A DNA stretch of 51,974 bases from NCBI GenBank assembly GCA_028868515.1, contig JAGWUI010000018.1, positions 1 to 51,974 on the forward strand, read 5' to 3'. The notes under the pieces are model-generated. The model had not been told where the DNA came from. It ran no database searches and saw only the letters and a list, made by a program, of their open reading frames with translations. Below are positions 14,590 to 25,418 of the stretch, piece by piece. A program made the translations under genes and the position numbers. The first letter of the stretch is position 1. Every line of letters begins with the position of its first letter. Source of the DNA: Gammaproteobacteria bacterium (lineage in GTDB: Bacteria; Pseudomonadota; Gammaproteobacteria; Pseudomonadales; Moraxellaceae).

Positions 14590-16410
14590 TTAATAGTCAA
14601 ATGAAAAGCTGCTGATATCCATTTGCATCAATGATTTAGATGGTTTAACCATTGATTCTGCATGACCTTGTGCGCGTGGCAACAGGCGCTCAAAGTAGAA
14701 TTCTGCAGTTTGGATTTTAGCTTGGTAGAATTCTGGTGATTCTGAACCACCTTTTTCCAATGCTTTGAATGATTTAGCAGCCATGCGAGCCCACATGTAT
14801 GCCATCATCGCATAACCTGAATACATCAAGTAATCATTACATGCACTTGAAACAACATCACGATCTTTACGTGCCATCAGCATGAGACGCAGAGTCAATG
14901 TGTTCCATTGAGCACAGATTTTGGTCAGATCCCATGCAAAACCGCGCATGTTTTTGTGGTTTGCTTGATTACCACAGAATTTCAGGATGTCGCTGGTGAA
15001 GTCACGAACCACTTTACCACGGCTGCCGAGCAATACTTTACGACCTAACAAGTCGAGTGCTTGGATACCTGTTGTACCTTCGTACAAGGTAGAGATACGT
15101 GCGTCACGAACGATTTGTTCCATGCCGTGTTCTTTGATGTAGCCGTGACCACCGAATACTTGCATACCCAAGTTCGCTGATTCTAGACCCATTTCAGTCA
15201 AGAAACCTTTCAGAATTGGAGTGAAGAAGCCGAGTTTGTCATCCCACAGTTCGTATTCAGCGTGATCGCCTTTCAGAATGCCGTCAGTCATCTTGTCAGC
15301 CAATTGTGCTGCGAAGTAGATCATTGCACGACCACCTTCAGCAACCGCTTTTTGGGTCAAGAGCAGGCGACGGACGTCAGCGTGGTGAATGATCGCGTCA
15401 GCAACGAGGTCTGGGTTCTTTTTGCCAGACAATGCGCGCATTGAAATACGTTCTTTTGCGTATGGCAATGAACCTTGGAATGACAATTCAGCGTGTGCGA
15501 TACCTTGAACCGCAGTACCGATACGTGCAGTGTTCATGAAGGTGAACATCGCGTTCAAACCTTTGTTTGGTTCGCTGATCAGATAACCAGTCGCTTCATC
15601 AAAGTTCAAGACTGCAGTTGCAGAAGCGCGGATACCCATTTTGTGTTCGATTGAACCACAGGTCACTGGGTTACGTGCACCAACTGTACCGTCTGCATTT
15701 GGAATGAATTTTGGAACGATAAAGAGAGAAATCCCTTTAGTGCCTTTCGGTGCATCTGGCAGACGTGCAAGAACGATATGAATGATGTTTTCAGTCAGAT
15801 CATGTTCACCCGCAGAGATGAAAATCTTGGTACCAGAAATTTTGTATGTGCCGTCAGCTTGTGGCTCTGCACGAGTTTTAACTTGACCCAAGTCAGTACC
15901 ACATTGTGGTTCTGTGAGACACATTGTGCCACTCCATGTGCCTTCAACCAGTTTAGGCATATAAGTGTCTTTTTGTTCTTCAGTACCGAATTGCAGAATG
16001 GTGTTCATACAGCCCATTGAAAGGCCTGGGTACATGGTGAACGACCAGTTTGCTGTGCCCATCATTTCTGATTTCATCAGATTCAATGACATTGGCAAGC
16101 CTTGACCGCCGTACTGTTCTGGATATGACAGACCTTGCCAGCCACCTTGAACGAATTGATCGTAAGCTTCTTTGTAGCCTTTTGGTGTGGTCACATTACC
16201 ATTGTCAAAATGACAACCTTCCGCATCGCCTGATTGGTAGAGAGGTGCGAGAACGTTTTCGCACATATCTGCACTGCCTTCCAAAATCATGTCTACAGTG
16301 TCAGGATCGGCAAGTGCACCATTTGACAATGATTTGTAGTGACCTTGGTAATCAAACATTTCGTTCATTAAGAAACGAATGTCGCGAAGAGGAGCTTTAT
16401 AAGCTGGCAT
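14590..16410 (-). CDS. Acyl-CoA dehydrogenase, long DmdC/PA0506-like type
   Basis: FAD-dependent enzyme that introduces an alpha-beta double bond into an acyl-CoA, passing electrons to electron-transfer flavoprotein. At 606 residues it is the long class with an extra C-terminal domain, which includes 3-methylmercaptopropionyl-CoA dehydrogenase DmdC and Pseudomonas enzymes annotated as phenylacyl-CoA dehydrogenases. Seen are an N-terminal YKAPLRDIRFLMNEMF, the flavin/substrate loop MCLTEPQCGTDLG, the middle-domain HKMGIRASATAVLNFD, and the C-terminal VFGGHGYIKEHGMEQIVRDARI and YEGTTGIQALDLLGRK. The real substrate is unknown; medium to long fatty acyl-CoA is likely. It is a single-gene unit with its own terminator. 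Confidence 0.93.
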   Translation of the reverse strand: MPAYKAPLRDIRFLMNEMFDYQGHYKSLSNGALADPDTVDMILEGSADMCENVLAPLYQSGDAEGCHFDNGNVTTPKGYKEAYDQFVQGGWQGLSYPEQYGGQGLPMSLNLMKSEMMGTANWSFTMYPGLSMGCMNTILQFGTEEQKDTYMPKLVEGTWSGTMCLTEPQCGTDLGQVKTRAEPQADGTYKISGTKIFISAGEHDLTENIIHIVLARLPDAPKGTKGISLFIVPKFIPNADGTVGARNPVTCGSIEHKMGIRASATAVLNFDEATGYLISEPNKGLNAMFTFMNTARIGTAVQGIAHAELSFQGSLPYAKERISMRALSGKKNPDLVADAIIHHADVRRLLLTQKAVAEGGRAMIYFAAQLADKMTDGILKGDHAEYELWDDKLGFFTPILKGFLTEMGLESANLGMQVFGGHGYIKEHGMEQIVRDARISTLYEGTTGIQALDLLGRKVLLGSRGKVVRDFTSDILKFCGNQANHKNMRGFAWDLTKICAQWNTLTLRLMLMARKDRDVVSSACNDYLMYSGYAMMAYMWARMAAKSFKALEKGGSESPEFYQAKIQTAEFYFERLLPRAQGHAESMVKPSKSLMQMDISSFSFDY

Positions 16411-16718
16411 AAGTAACCCCGTTAAGGAAGAAATAAATTGCGATAAGAATTTCGCTGGGTCGAATAATAAACCCCAATGTATCTTTTTGTATAATGAATT
16501 ATGTTAGAAAATGCGTTTTTTGAGCCATTGTATTTTTTTAAAATTTATGTATCTGGTTTACTTTGTGCTCAATAATCGATGCTTTTTTGTTTAATGTTGG
16601 ATGTGCGACAAGATCCTTGCCAATTCATCATAACGATTCAGATGATGGTTTACTAGCCAGAAGGCAACAGATTTTAGCAAGTCATAGTTTTAGTTTTGTA
16701 AATGACCTAAGTACCGTT
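16411..16718. other. AT-rich intergenic region upstream of the acyl-CoA dehydrogenase
   Basis: 308 bp without a gene. It should hold the minus-strand promoter of the dehydrogenase; TATAC- and TTTATTAT-like words occur around 16460-16500 on the minus strand, but no pair of hexamers is convincing. I saw no terminator hairpin after aroE. Confidence 0.4.
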
Positions 16719-17516
16719 TTACAGTGAGAAATGGGAGAGGTCAGGTCTTACGCCATTCCAAACATAAAATGCTTCAGCAGCTTGTCCAATCAGCATCCCT
16801 AAACCATCCGCGGTTGGGACACCACGTTGTTTGGCTTGATCTATAAAACTGGATGGTTTGCCATATGCCATTTCGTAAGCATAGTTAAAAGTGAGTGTGT
16901 TAGGGAGTTGAATGCCTTCACCAGCTAAACTGGCTGATGTTGCATTGATGATGAGGTCGAAGTGACCTTCGAGTTGGTCTAAGCTGATGACTTGTAGTTT
17001 GGTTGTTTTCACAAAAGCAGATAAGTCTTCTACTAATGACTCAGCACGCGTGAGTGTGCGATTGGCAATCACAATCTCGGCTGCACCCGCATTTGCCAGT
17101 GGGAGGATCACGCCACGTGTTGCACCACCTGCACCTAAAATTAAGATGTGACTGTGATTCCGTGACCAGTTTAATGTGGTGATAGCATTCACAAGCCCTG
17201 CGCCATCGGTATTGTCGCCATGCAATTGGCCGTTTTTCATCCAAAGCGTGTTGACCGCCCGTGCCGCTTTGGCGCGCTCGGTCAGTACATCGCATAGTGC
17301 AAAAGCTTCTTCTTTAAATGGCACAGTGATATTTAAGCCGTTGCCACCTTGAGCAAAGAAATCTTGAACCACCTGCGCAAAACCATCAAGCGGAGCAAGA
17401 ATTCGTTCATAACTCAACTCAATTCCAGTCTGTTTGCTAAAAGCCTGATGAATTTCAGGTGAGCGGCTATGGGCAATTGGATTGCCGATGACTGCGAATT
17501 TTTTTGCAACGGTCAT
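16719..17516 (-). CDS. aroE: Shikimate dehydrogenase
   Basis: NADPH-dependent reduction of 3-dehydroshikimate to shikimate in the aromatic amino acid pathway. 265 residues, the usual length. Visible are FAVIGNPIAHSRSPEIHQAF (substrate-binding Ser pair), NITVPFKEEAF with the catalytic Lys near residue 68, GDNTDGAGL with the catalytic Asp, the Rossmann loop ILGAGGATRGV, the NRT NADP-specificity motif, and the C-terminal DGLGMLIGQAAEAFYVWNG. It begins 19 bp after hemF on the same strand and is the likely last gene of the ribA-hemF-aroE run. Confidence 0.97.
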   Translation of the reverse strand: MTVAKKFAVIGNPIAHSRSPEIHQAFSKQTGIELSYERILAPLDGFAQVVQDFFAQGGNGLNITVPFKEEAFALCDVLTERAKAARAVNTLWMKNGQLHGDNTDGAGLVNAITTLNWSRNHSHILILGAGGATRGVILPLANAGAAEIVIANRTLTRAESLVEDLSAFVKTTKLQVISLDQLEGHFDLIINATSASLAGEGIQLPNTLTFNYAYEMAYGKPSSFIDQAKQRGVPTADGLGMLIGQAAEAFYVWNGVRPDLSHFSL

Positions 17517-17535
17517 GAAGAGTCAGTTCCAGAGT

Positions 17536-18501
<966 letters not shown>

Positions 18502-18537
18502 CTATTCAACATCGTCAAGTGAGGTTGTAGGGTTTGC

Positions 18538-20079
18538 CTATTGGTTGTTTATGGCAATATCTTGTATTGAACGGTCAAAACTTTCTAAGTGAAGCGATCG
18601 TCCGTATTGCCAGAAACGAGGCGCGTTATAGGGGTCGATACTTGTACATTGACTACAGATGATATCCTGTCCATGTACAGCGAGCATTGCTAGTATCGCA
18701 ATCACTGATATGATTTTCAACACGAACTGCCAGTTAATCCATTGGCCAGTCAATAATTTTTGCAATGAGGAGACGTTGTGCTTTTTGTGGTTTAGTGATG
18801 TGATTGATATTGGCTGAAAGGTATGAGTTGGTAATAGAGAAATCAACCATGCTAATGGCCAGAGTCCAAGCATTTGGCTTAATGGATATACGAGAATGCC
18901 TGACATGAATGCATCAATCGTGACAGCAATGATTGACGCGACTACGAATGCCGGTAATATTTGGCGGTGACGATAGATTTGTATCAAGATTGGCGCTAAT
19001 AACAGCATTGCCAGTAATCCAGCAACTCCCCATTCGCTGATCAGTTGTAGTGGAATATTATGCGGATGTCCGTTAAGTAGCCAAGGATTGGTGACGACAA
19101 AGTTGTCTCCGCCCACACCAAAAATAGGATGTGATTGCCAGAGTTGTAGTGCTTTGTCCCATAAGCCATCTCGACCAGAGCTACCTGCGCGGAGCAGTTT
19201 GTGGACGTTGGTATACGATGTAATGTGTTGTAAAATAAGAAAAAATAGTCCTGAACCTAGTAAGGTAAGGATAGGAAGTCGTAAGTTAATTGACTGATTC
19301 TGTCGAAGTATGGCAATAAAAATCAGCCCGATGACGATGGAGCATAGCGCGGCGCGTGCCCCATCATACCAAAAGACAAGAAGATAAATGGTTGAGACCG
19401 CATAAATGATAGTGGTTAATATCCTGCTCAATATCACATGATATGTTGGCCGCTCTGCAAGCCATGCGGGACGTTGCCAAAGTAAAAATAAACAGGGTAG
19501 TAGTGCATCATCGAACATGCGAATATTGCTAAATAAACGATGCCATTCAATTATGAGCTGTCCAGTTGTGGCATCAAAGATGGCTTGTAGTAAGTAAACG
19601 GCTGTGAGAATTGGAAAGATGGCTAAGCATGCTGCAATATGTGATGCCAGTGATGGATATTTGCGGAGTAAGTCCGCTTGAACCCAGACTCCTATCGCAA
19701 GTAAACCATAAAGCGATGCGTCTGCTATTGCTCTTGCTGGATGTGTTGATCGCCAAACGCTACCGATCACGAGTATTAATACGAGTAGCAGACTCGCCGT
19801 GATAAAACGATTCATTTCTACGCTTAACGTTGTGCTTTGTATACGCATAAAAGCAGCATATAGACCAAGCATCATTAACAGCAGAATTTGAAAAATACGC
19901 CATCCATCGTAAGGTTCAGTGACCCAGTAAACAGAAAGTCCTGAAAATGCAACAAATGCAATAGACGGGATGCCTAGCAATAATAATGCTGATCGTTGCT
20001 TGAAGGCGTTATGGAGTTGCAGAGATTTAGCCACGAAGGTGTCGCATACGGTTTTGTTTGGTTTCAAGATATGCTGCAT
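18538..20079 (-). CDS. O-antigen ligase / PglL-like membrane glycan transferase (Wzy_C family)
   Basis: An integral membrane protein of about 513 residues with some eleven or more hydrophobic segments. The large periplasmic loop (about residues 285-345) carries [28 protein letters not shown] and [19 protein letters not shown], the His-containing signature shared by WaaL O-antigen ligases and PglL protein O-oligosaccharyltransferases. Which glycan and acceptor it uses cannot be told. The open frame reaches a TTG at 20097; I prefer the ATG at 20079, inside the ribA 3' end, but a GTG at 20034 that overlaps the ribA stop by a few bases is equally possible. There is no glycan cluster around it. 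Confidence 0.82.
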   Translation of the reverse strand: MQHILKPNKTVCDTFVAKSLQLHNAFKQRSALLLLGIPSIAFVAFSGLSVYWVTEPYDGWRIFQILLLMMLGLYAAFMRIQSTTLSVEMNRFITASLLLVLILVIGSVWRSTHPARAIADASLYGLLAIGVWVQADLLRKYPSLASHIAACLAIFPILTAVYLLQAIFDATTGQLIIEWHRLFSNIRMFDDALLPCLFLLWQRPAWLAERPTYHVILSRILTTIIYAVSTIYLLVFWYDGARAALCSIVIGLIFIAILRQNQSINLRLPILTLLGSGLFFLILQHITSYTNVHKLLRAGSSGRDGLWDKALQLWQSHPIFGVGGDNFVVTNPWLLNGHPHNIPLQLISEWGVAGLLAMLLLAPILIQIYRHRQILPAFVVASIIAVTIDAFMSGILVYPLSQMLGLWPLAWLISLLPTHTFQPISITSLNHKKHNVSSLQKLLTGQWINWQFVLKIISVIAILAMLAVHGQDIICSQCTSIDPYNAPRFWQYGRSLHLESFDRSIQDIAINNQ

Positions 20080-20653
20080 TGTGCGGATTTTCACCAACGT
20101 GAAGTGGTGTCCGCTCTACAACATCTAGACCTAAAGCGGTTAATGCTTCAATTTTTGCGGGATTGTTGGTGATCAGATTGACTCGCTGAACACCTAAGTG
20201 TGCGAGCATGACTTGGCACATTTCATAAGTCCGTGCATCGGCAGGTAAACCTAACAATAAATTTGCATCCAGCGTATCATGCCCTTGATCTTGTAACGCA
20301 TATGCGCGAATTTTATTCGGTAAGCCAATTCCACGACCTTCCTGACGGAGGTAGAGGAGTGCGCCGCGCCCCTTTTTTGCGAGGAGTTCAAGTGTGGTGT
20401 TTAGCTGCGGACCACAGTCGCAACGTAAAGAACCAAAAGCATCACCTGTGAGACATTCAGAGTGAATCCGTACGAGCGTGGGCTCGATTGTATCGCTCTG
20501 TGCGGGTGTTGATTCTGTGGTTTGCGAGGATGTTGATAACCCAATTGAAAGTGCAATATGTTCTTGCTCTGTTTCAGGGTCTTGAAATACCGAAATGTCA
20601 AAGTCACCATGTTTTGTGGGGAGTTTCGATGCGGCAATAAACTCAACAGGCAT
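20027..20653 (-). CDS. ribA: GTP cyclohydrolase II
   Basis: First step of riboflavin synthesis, opening GTP to a diaminopyrimidine. 208 residues from the ATG at 20653, close to the E. coli enzyme (196). Visible are the zinc-site cysteines in [41 protein letters not shown] with the catalytic Arg, and the C-terminal [16 protein letters not shown]. The frame stays open 53 codons further to 20812, but that stretch has no family similarity and a TATACT -10 lies inside it, so I reject the longer form. There is an acidic/Ser-Thr insertion of about 20 residues near residue 40. First gene of the minus-strand run. Confidence 0.96.
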   Translation of the reverse strand: MPVEFIAASKLPTKHGDFDISVFQDPETEQEHIALSIGLSTSSQTTESTPAQSDTIEPTLVRIHSECLTGDAFGSLRCDCGPQLNTTLELLAKKGRGALLYLRQEGRGIGLPNKIRAYALQDQGHDTLDANLLLGLPADARTYEMCQVMLAHLGVQRVNLITNNPAKIEALTALGLDVVERTPLHVGENPHNAAYLETKQNRMRHLRG

Positions 20654-21046
20654 TATTACACTCTGTAATTCAAGTAATGGTTTTATAGTATACCCTAGCT
20701 TGTGTGCAGATGTGACGTTGCCCATTTGACTAAAGATATTCATTTTGATGTTTGTATTGAATATTATTGCTTCGATATGGTTGTTTTCATGAAATAAACT
20801 TTGAAAGCTCATCAGGATTGATACATCTTTGTTAATATGCTTGTGAATTTTTCTTTATAATGTCGATGAGTCATTATTTAGTGTAGGGATAGGGTGAACG
20901 GATTGACTTGATTGACCTATGGCTGTGCTCTGAATGGGCTATATAAGCGAGCGCGGCATGAAAAACCGGTATTAAGCATGCAATGCTGGTTTTGACTATT
21001 TTTCGACTTTAGTATTATCCACCTTAGTTTTGGCGATCTAAACGCT
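20654..21046. other. Divergent ribA / dxs regulatory region
   Basis: 393 bp with no gene. The ribA promoter -10 candidate is TATACT on the minus strand (20687-20692), leaving a leader of about 27 nt. A 12-bp stem with two G-U pairs (20962-20973 with 20982-20993, 8-nt loop) lies 53 bp before dxs, overlapping a TTGACT at 20992-20997 that has TATTAT 15 bp downstream. I see no FMN-riboswitch core upstream of ribA. Confidence 0.45.
20962..20993 (+). other. Stem-loop upstream of dxs
   Basis: Twelve paired positions (ten Watson-Crick, two G-U) close an 8-nt loop, AAGCATGC. No upstream plus-strand gene needs termination here, so it is either a regulatory dyad at the dxs promoter or part of a leader. 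Confidence 0.4.
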
Positions 21047-22996
21047 ATGATGTATACCCAGATTCCAACGTTGCGCCCTAATACGCCGTTATTAGATGAG
21101 ATTGAATCTCCTGCGCAACTGAAAACACTAAACTTGTCCGAGTTGCAAACCTTGGCCCATGAGCTTCGTGCGTATTTATTGTATGCAGCTGGACAAAGTG
21201 GTGGACATTTTGGCGCAAATTTAGGCGTTGTTGAACTGACAGTTGCTTTGCATACGATTTTAGATACACCGAGAGATCGATTGGTTTGGGATGTGGGACA
21301 TCAAGCTTATCCGCATAAAGTATTGACTGGACGACGTGAACAACTCACGACAATTCGCAGTAAACACGGTTTGGCTGCTTTCCCTGCGCGAGATGAATCT
21401 GAGTTTGATACCTTTGGGGTCGGACATTCATCAACCTCCATTTCTGCTGCATTGGGCATGGCATTAGCCCAACGTTATCAATTTAACAGTGGAACAAAAA
21501 TCGATGGTGCTGGACCTGCACGTGTTGCATGTGTGATTGGTGATGGCGCGATGACTGCGGGTATGGCATTTGAGGCGATGAATGATGCAGTGGAGCATCA
21601 AGCTGATTTGCTGGTTGTCCTCAATGATAACGATATGTCGATTTCTGGTAGTGTTGGCGGTTTGGCACATCATTTATCAAGTTTGTGGCAAAACGGTCAA
21701 TATGTTCATGTGAATGATGATGGTTCACCTGAGGTGCGTCAGCGTCCAGATTGGCAATTCCGTGCAAGAAAACCAACTTTAGATCATATTCAGACTAATA
21801 CTGATAATTTATTTAAGGCCATTGGATTTGAGTATTTTGGGCCTGTTGATGGACATGATTTACCTGAGCTTTTGAGAGTCTTAAATGCGCTTAAGGATCG
21901 TAAAGGTTGCCGTTTATTACATGTCTATACGACTAAGGGTAAAGGTTTTACGCCCGCAGAGCAGGATCAGATTGGTTATCATGCCATTGCAAAATTGGGT
22001 GCGAATAAATTAGGCGCAGTGAGTACTAAACATGCGTCGCATAAGCCGATTAAATATTCAGATATTTTCGGCCAGTTCTTGTGTGATCAGGCGGCATTAG
22101 ATCCTCGTTTACTCGCTATCACACCTGCCATGTGTGAAGGTTCTGGGATGGTTGAGTTTGCCAAACGCTATCCTGAGCGTTTTTTTGATGTCGCGATTGC
22201 TGAACAACATGCGTTGACTTTGGCTGCGGGGATGGCCTGTGAAGGTGTGAAGCCCGTTGTTGCGATTTATTCTACGTTTTTACAGCGCGGCTATGATCAA
22301 TTAGTTCATGATATTTGCTTGCAAAATCTCGACGTAACTTTTGGTATTGATCGCGCTGGTTTGGTGGGCGAGGATGGCGCGACGCATGCGGGTACGTTTG
22401 ACTATGCGTTTATGCGAACGCTGCCGAATTTGGTTTTAATGGCACCAAAAGACGAAAACGAATGTCGCCAAATGTTGTATACCGCCTATCAGCATCATGG
22501 TCCAGCGGCAGTACGCTATCCGCGTGGTGCAGGTGCGGGTAGTCAGATTATTGAAGAATTCACAGCTTTGCCGATAGGTCAGTCTGAATTATTGCTTTCC
22601 CTGAATGAGCAAAGTAGCAAAAAGATAGCATTACTTGCGTTCGGTAGTCGTGTGTTGGCAACGCTGGATGCGGCGCAGCAACTTGCATTGTCAGGGCTTG
22701 GTGTTACTGTGGTCAACATGCGTTTTATCAAACCACTTGATTTAGACGCGCTGCAACGTCTTGCTAAAACACATCATGCCTTTGTGACGATTGAAGAGCA
22801 TGCTGTCATGGGCGGTGCGGGTAGTGCGGTGAATGAAGCATTGCATCAACTCTTTATTCTTAAACCAGTACTGAATCTCGGTTTGTCTGATCGATTCTTG
22901 TCACACGGTGAACATGGCGATTTATTAAAAGATGAAGGTTTGGATGCAATTGGAATTACAAACTCAGTCCATGATTTTTGTAGAAAGGTTTTGTGA
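21047..22996 (+). CDS. dxs: 1-deoxy-D-xylulose-5-phosphate synthase
   Basis: First enzyme of the MEP isoprenoid pathway: it condenses pyruvate and glyceraldehyde 3-phosphate using thiamine diphosphate. At 649 residues it is slightly longer than E. coli Dxs (620). Seen are [34 protein letters not shown], the TPP motif [17 protein letters not shown]...[19 protein letters not shown], the Glu/His activation segment [17 protein letters not shown], and the C-terminal transketolase domain ([15 protein letters not shown]). Two ATG codons are adjacent (21047 and 21050) with no clear ribosome site. suhB follows after a stem-loop. Confidence 0.96.
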   Translation: MMYTQIPTLRPNTPLLDEIESPAQLKTLNLSELQTLAHELRAYLLYAAGQSGGHFGANLGVVELTVALHTILDTPRDRLVWDVGHQAYPHKVLTGRREQLTTIRSKHGLAAFPARDESEFDTFGVGHSSTSISAALGMALAQRYQFNSGTKIDGAGPARVACVIGDGAMTAGMAFEAMNDAVEHQADLLVVLNDNDMSISGSVGGLAHHLSSLWQNGQYVHVNDDGSPEVRQRPDWQFRARKPTLDHIQTNTDNLFKAIGFEYFGPVDGHDLPELLRVLNALKDRKGCRLLHVYTTKGKGFTPAEQDQIGYHAIAKLGANKLGAVSTKHASHKPIKYSDIFGQFLCDQAALDPRLLAITPAMCEGSGMVEFAKRYPERFFDVAIAEQHALTLAAGMACEGVKPVVAIYSTFLQRGYDQLVHDICLQNLDVTFGIDRAGLVGEDGATHAGTFDYAFMRTLPNLVLMAPKDENECRQMLYTAYQHHGPAAVRYPRGAGAGSQIIEEFTALPIGQSELLLSLNEQSSKKIALLAFGSRVLATLDAAQQLALSGLGVTVVNMRFIKPLDLDALQRLAKTHHAFVTIEEHAVMGGAGSAVNEALHQLFILKPVLNLGLSDRFLSHGEHGDLLKDEGLDAIGITNSVHDFCRKVL

Positions 22997-23023
22997 AAAA
23001 GTGCTGAAGGATTAAGATCCTGT

Positions 23024-23067
23024 TGCTGAGTTAATCTTATGGGTCTCGATGATTCTCAGCATTTTTT
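23024..23067 (+). terminator. Probable terminator after dxs
   Basis: TGCTGAG (23024-23030) pairs with CTCAGCA (23055-23061) across a 24-nt loop and is followed by six T. The loop is long, so efficiency is uncertain. Confidence 0.5.
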
Positions 23068-23145
23068 AATGCTTTTCTAGCCCAGTCGATGTGATTTACG
23101 CTAGAATACTCCGCTTTATGACAAGCCAAAAAAGAGTGACGGTAA

Positions 23146-23979
23146 ATGGAACCAATGGTGGTGATGGCGACGCGCGCAGCGCAATTGGTCGGCAGCGAAA
23201 TTCTTAAGGCGCATCAGAATCGCCATAAAATTGATCTGAAAGTTGAAAGTAAAGGTAATGCAGGTATTACGAGTTTAGTGACTCGTGTTGATCGCTATGC
23301 TGAAAATTTATTGATTAGCACATTGCGTAAAAGTTACCCGACGCATAGTTTTCTTGGTGAAGAAGAAGGCTATCAAGAAGGTCAAGATTCGGATTGGTGT
23401 TGGATTATTGATCCGTTAGACGGCACAACAAATTTTGTGCAAGGTTTGCCTCATTTCTGTATCTCTATTGCAGTGCAATACAAAGGCGTGACTGAGCATG
23501 GTGTGATCTATGATCCAGTGCGCGACGAGATGTTTAGTGCAAGCCGAGGTCGCGGCGCAGTTTTGAATCAACGTCGTATTCGCGTCACGGAGCAGATGAC
23601 TTTAGAAGGTGCAAACCTTGCTGTGGGACATCCATATCGCACTGAGCGTGCGGGTGAAGTTAAAAGCTTCGCAAAAGAACATTTTGCGTCACTACTCGCG
23701 GTGACTGAAGCGGGTGCGCAAATTCGCCGTTGCGGTTCTGCTGCACTTGATTTAGCGTATGTTGCAGCTGGTCGTTATGACGGTTTTTTTGAGCTTGGCT
23801 TGAAAAGCTGGGATATTGCGGCGGGCGAATTATTGGTTCGCGAAGCGGGTGGTACAGTTGTTGATGCAAAAGGTGGTTCTGAGTTTTTGAATAATGGTCA
23901 GGTGATTGCTTGTCCATTAAAGCTTTTGAAACCATTGATGCAGACAGTCGTTCCTGCTTGGGGTGATGCAGTACGTTAA
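23146..23979 (+). CDS. suhB: Inositol-1-monophosphatase family protein SuhB
   Basis: Mg-dependent phosphatase of the inositol monophosphatase family; bacterial SuhB also associates with rRNA antitermination complexes. 277 residues. Metal-binding motifs are visible: FLGEEEGYQEG (Glu), WIIDPLDGTTNFVQGLPHF (the DPLDGT motif) and the C-terminal WDIAAGELLVREAGG. The start is the first ATG, matching the SuhB N-terminus (MEPMVVMATRAAQLVG). It lies between dxs and a membrane protein gene; a 10-bp stem-loop follows. Confidence 0.95.
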   Translation: MEPMVVMATRAAQLVGSEILKAHQNRHKIDLKVESKGNAGITSLVTRVDRYAENLLISTLRKSYPTHSFLGEEEGYQEGQDSDWCWIIDPLDGTTNFVQGLPHFCISIAVQYKGVTEHGVIYDPVRDEMFSASRGRGAVLNQRRIRVTEQMTLEGANLAVGHPYRTERAGEVKSFAKEHFASLLAVTEAGAQIRRCGSAALDLAYVAAGRYDGFFELGLKSWDIAAGELLVREAGGTVVDAKGGSEFLNNGQVIACPLKLLKPLMQTVVPAWGDAVR

Positions 23980-23993
23980 AAATGAGCTGAGAA

Positions 23994-24019
23994 AGCAGAT
24001 AGATTCTTTTCTATCTGCT
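23994..24019 (+). other. Stem-loop after suhB
   Basis: AGCAGATAGA pairs perfectly with TCTATCTGCT around a 6-nt T-rich loop. No T-run follows, so it may stabilise the transcript end rather than stop transcription. Confidence 0.45.
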
Positions 24020-24100
24020 GATAAGGATATCAAAAGAAATAATATTTGATGGGTCTTATTTCTCATACATGGTGTTATTTTTTCATATCGTGGTTGTTCT

Positions 24101-25150
24101 ATGTTGCCTCGTCCAGCTGCTTCAACTTCTCCAAGTGCGTATCGCCAACTGGCACAGCAGCAGTTTTTAGGTCTTCTTATTCGATTTTTAGGACTGATGT
24201 TGCTTGGTTGGGCAATGCAGTGGCGAGTTATGCCGATTGCACAGTGGCATGGAGCTGCGCTGCATGCGTGGTTGATTGATCCGTTTATACAAGTAACTAT
24301 TATTTATAGTCTTGCAAATATTGCATTATTTTTTAGTCAAATGATTTGGGTGACTAAACGCTCGTTGTTTGTAGCAACGAGCATTTGCGATGGGATACTC
24401 AGTGCTTGTTTGTTGGTGGTATATCCTAATACGGCTTTGATTGGCTTTGCGATTTCTTTGACTGCGCTGCTTGCGATGTTACAAGGTCTAAGTACTCGAC
24501 TTATTCTGGTACTCAGTCTTTGTTTGGGTGTTTTCTCTCTGATTGTTGCGCATTTATTTGATGTTTTGGCAAATAGTACACCACTGCCTGAGCATGGTGT
24601 CCAAGTGCTTTTAGTTGCTTTTGCACTGATGAGCGCTTGGCGATTTGAGCATGCAACAGATCATCTTAAAAATAGTATCGAACCTGATACTCATCCCATG
24701 AGTGGCTTGCCTCGTCTAAAAGCGCTGCATACCAGTTTGCATTATTTGTTACCCTATCATCAACGCAATAAGATTCCAATAAGTCTGGTGATGGTTCATG
24801 TGGTGAATCATAAGCATAATGCCCAAGCGATGAAAGAACTAGCAACAAAGATGCTGGAGCGTATTCGGCATAGTGATGTTCTTGTTCATCTGGATGATGA
24901 TGATTTAGTGGTGCTTTTATGTGATACAGCGATTTCTGGCGCGAGTGTTCTCGCTCGAGATTTGGCTCTATGTCTGATGGGTATCTCTAATATTAAATTA
25001 ACATTTGCTGTGAGCTCTATTTCCTTAGAAAATACCGCTGTTGATCCTCTGTTAATTCGGATGAAAGATGCATTGAAACAAGCAGTGCATCAGCAAACTA
25101 ATCGGATTATTTTCGTGACAGAAGAGAAATTAGAGAATATTAGTTTATAA
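24101..25150 (+). CDS. Inner-membrane protein with degenerate GGDEF domain
   Basis: A 349-residue protein. Residues about 20-190 hold five or six hydrophobic helices. The rest follows the diguanylate-cyclase fold order: HPMSGLPRLKALHTSL (compare D-LTGLPNRRA), PISLVMVHVVNHKHN (compare LLLDIDHFK), then RIRHSDVLVHLDDDDLVVLL near residue 265, where the catalytic GGDEF stands as DDDDL, and the C-terminal NRIIFV. The GG(D/E)EF motif is lost and the metal-binding Asp of the second strand is missing, so it should not make cyclic di-GMP. A structural or sensory role is likely. Preceded by suhB and its stem-loop; no good ribosome site is visible. Confidence 0.7.
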   Translation: MLPRPAASTSPSAYRQLAQQQFLGLLIRFLGLMLLGWAMQWRVMPIAQWHGAALHAWLIDPFIQVTIIYSLANIALFFSQMIWVTKRSLFVATSICDGILSACLLVVYPNTALIGFAISLTALLAMLQGLSTRLILVLSLCLGVFSLIVAHLFDVLANSTPLPEHGVQVLLVAFALMSAWRFEHATDHLKNSIEPDTHPMSGLPRLKALHTSLHYLLPYHQRNKIPISLVMVHVVNHKHNAQAMKELATKMLERIRHSDVLVHLDDDDLVVLLCDTAISGASVLARDLALCLMGISNIKLTFAVSSISLENTAVDPLLIRMKDALKQAVHQQTNRIIFVTEEKLENISL

Positions 25151-25418
25151 AGTTCACATTTAATTTTATATACATAAATATTTATTTGATTTTAAAGTAT
25201 TATTGATGTACTTTAATTGCGTTAGTTTTAACTTTACAAATTTTATTGTAAAACAGCAGTGGTTTTTCGTAAAAACCAATGTTAATATCTCGCCACCATT
25301 TAGTCTGTCTGTACGCTCTTACCCTATGATTTTATGTTGTAGGTATTAATAGCAAAAAAAGCGCAGATTAACAGTTGGTTTTTGAATCCCCCTTTTTTTT
25401 ATCTGTGAGAGTGATGCT
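25151..25418. other. AT-rich region upstream of lipoprotein genes with small hairpins
   Basis: 268 bp. It contains the palindrome TTTACAA-N6-TTGTAAA near 25235 and GGTTTTT-CGT-AAAAACC at 25261-25277. Neither has a following T-run. A promoter for the first lipoprotein must lie here. Confidence 0.35.

Noticed and set aside
20654-20812. 53-codon N-terminal extension of ribA
   Set aside because: No GTP cyclohydrolase II similarity, the stretch contains a TATACT promoter word, and the ATG at 20653 matches the family start.
20654-21046. FMN riboswitch upstream of ribA
   Set aside because: I looked for the conserved FMN-aptamer words (AGGGGC, GGGTGAAATTCCC, ACCGGCGGT) on the minus strand and did not find them; only a short leader is implied.
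24046-24279. 77-codon frame overlapping the start of the degenerate GGDEF gene
   Set aside because: Overlaps the real gene in another frame and shows no domain.
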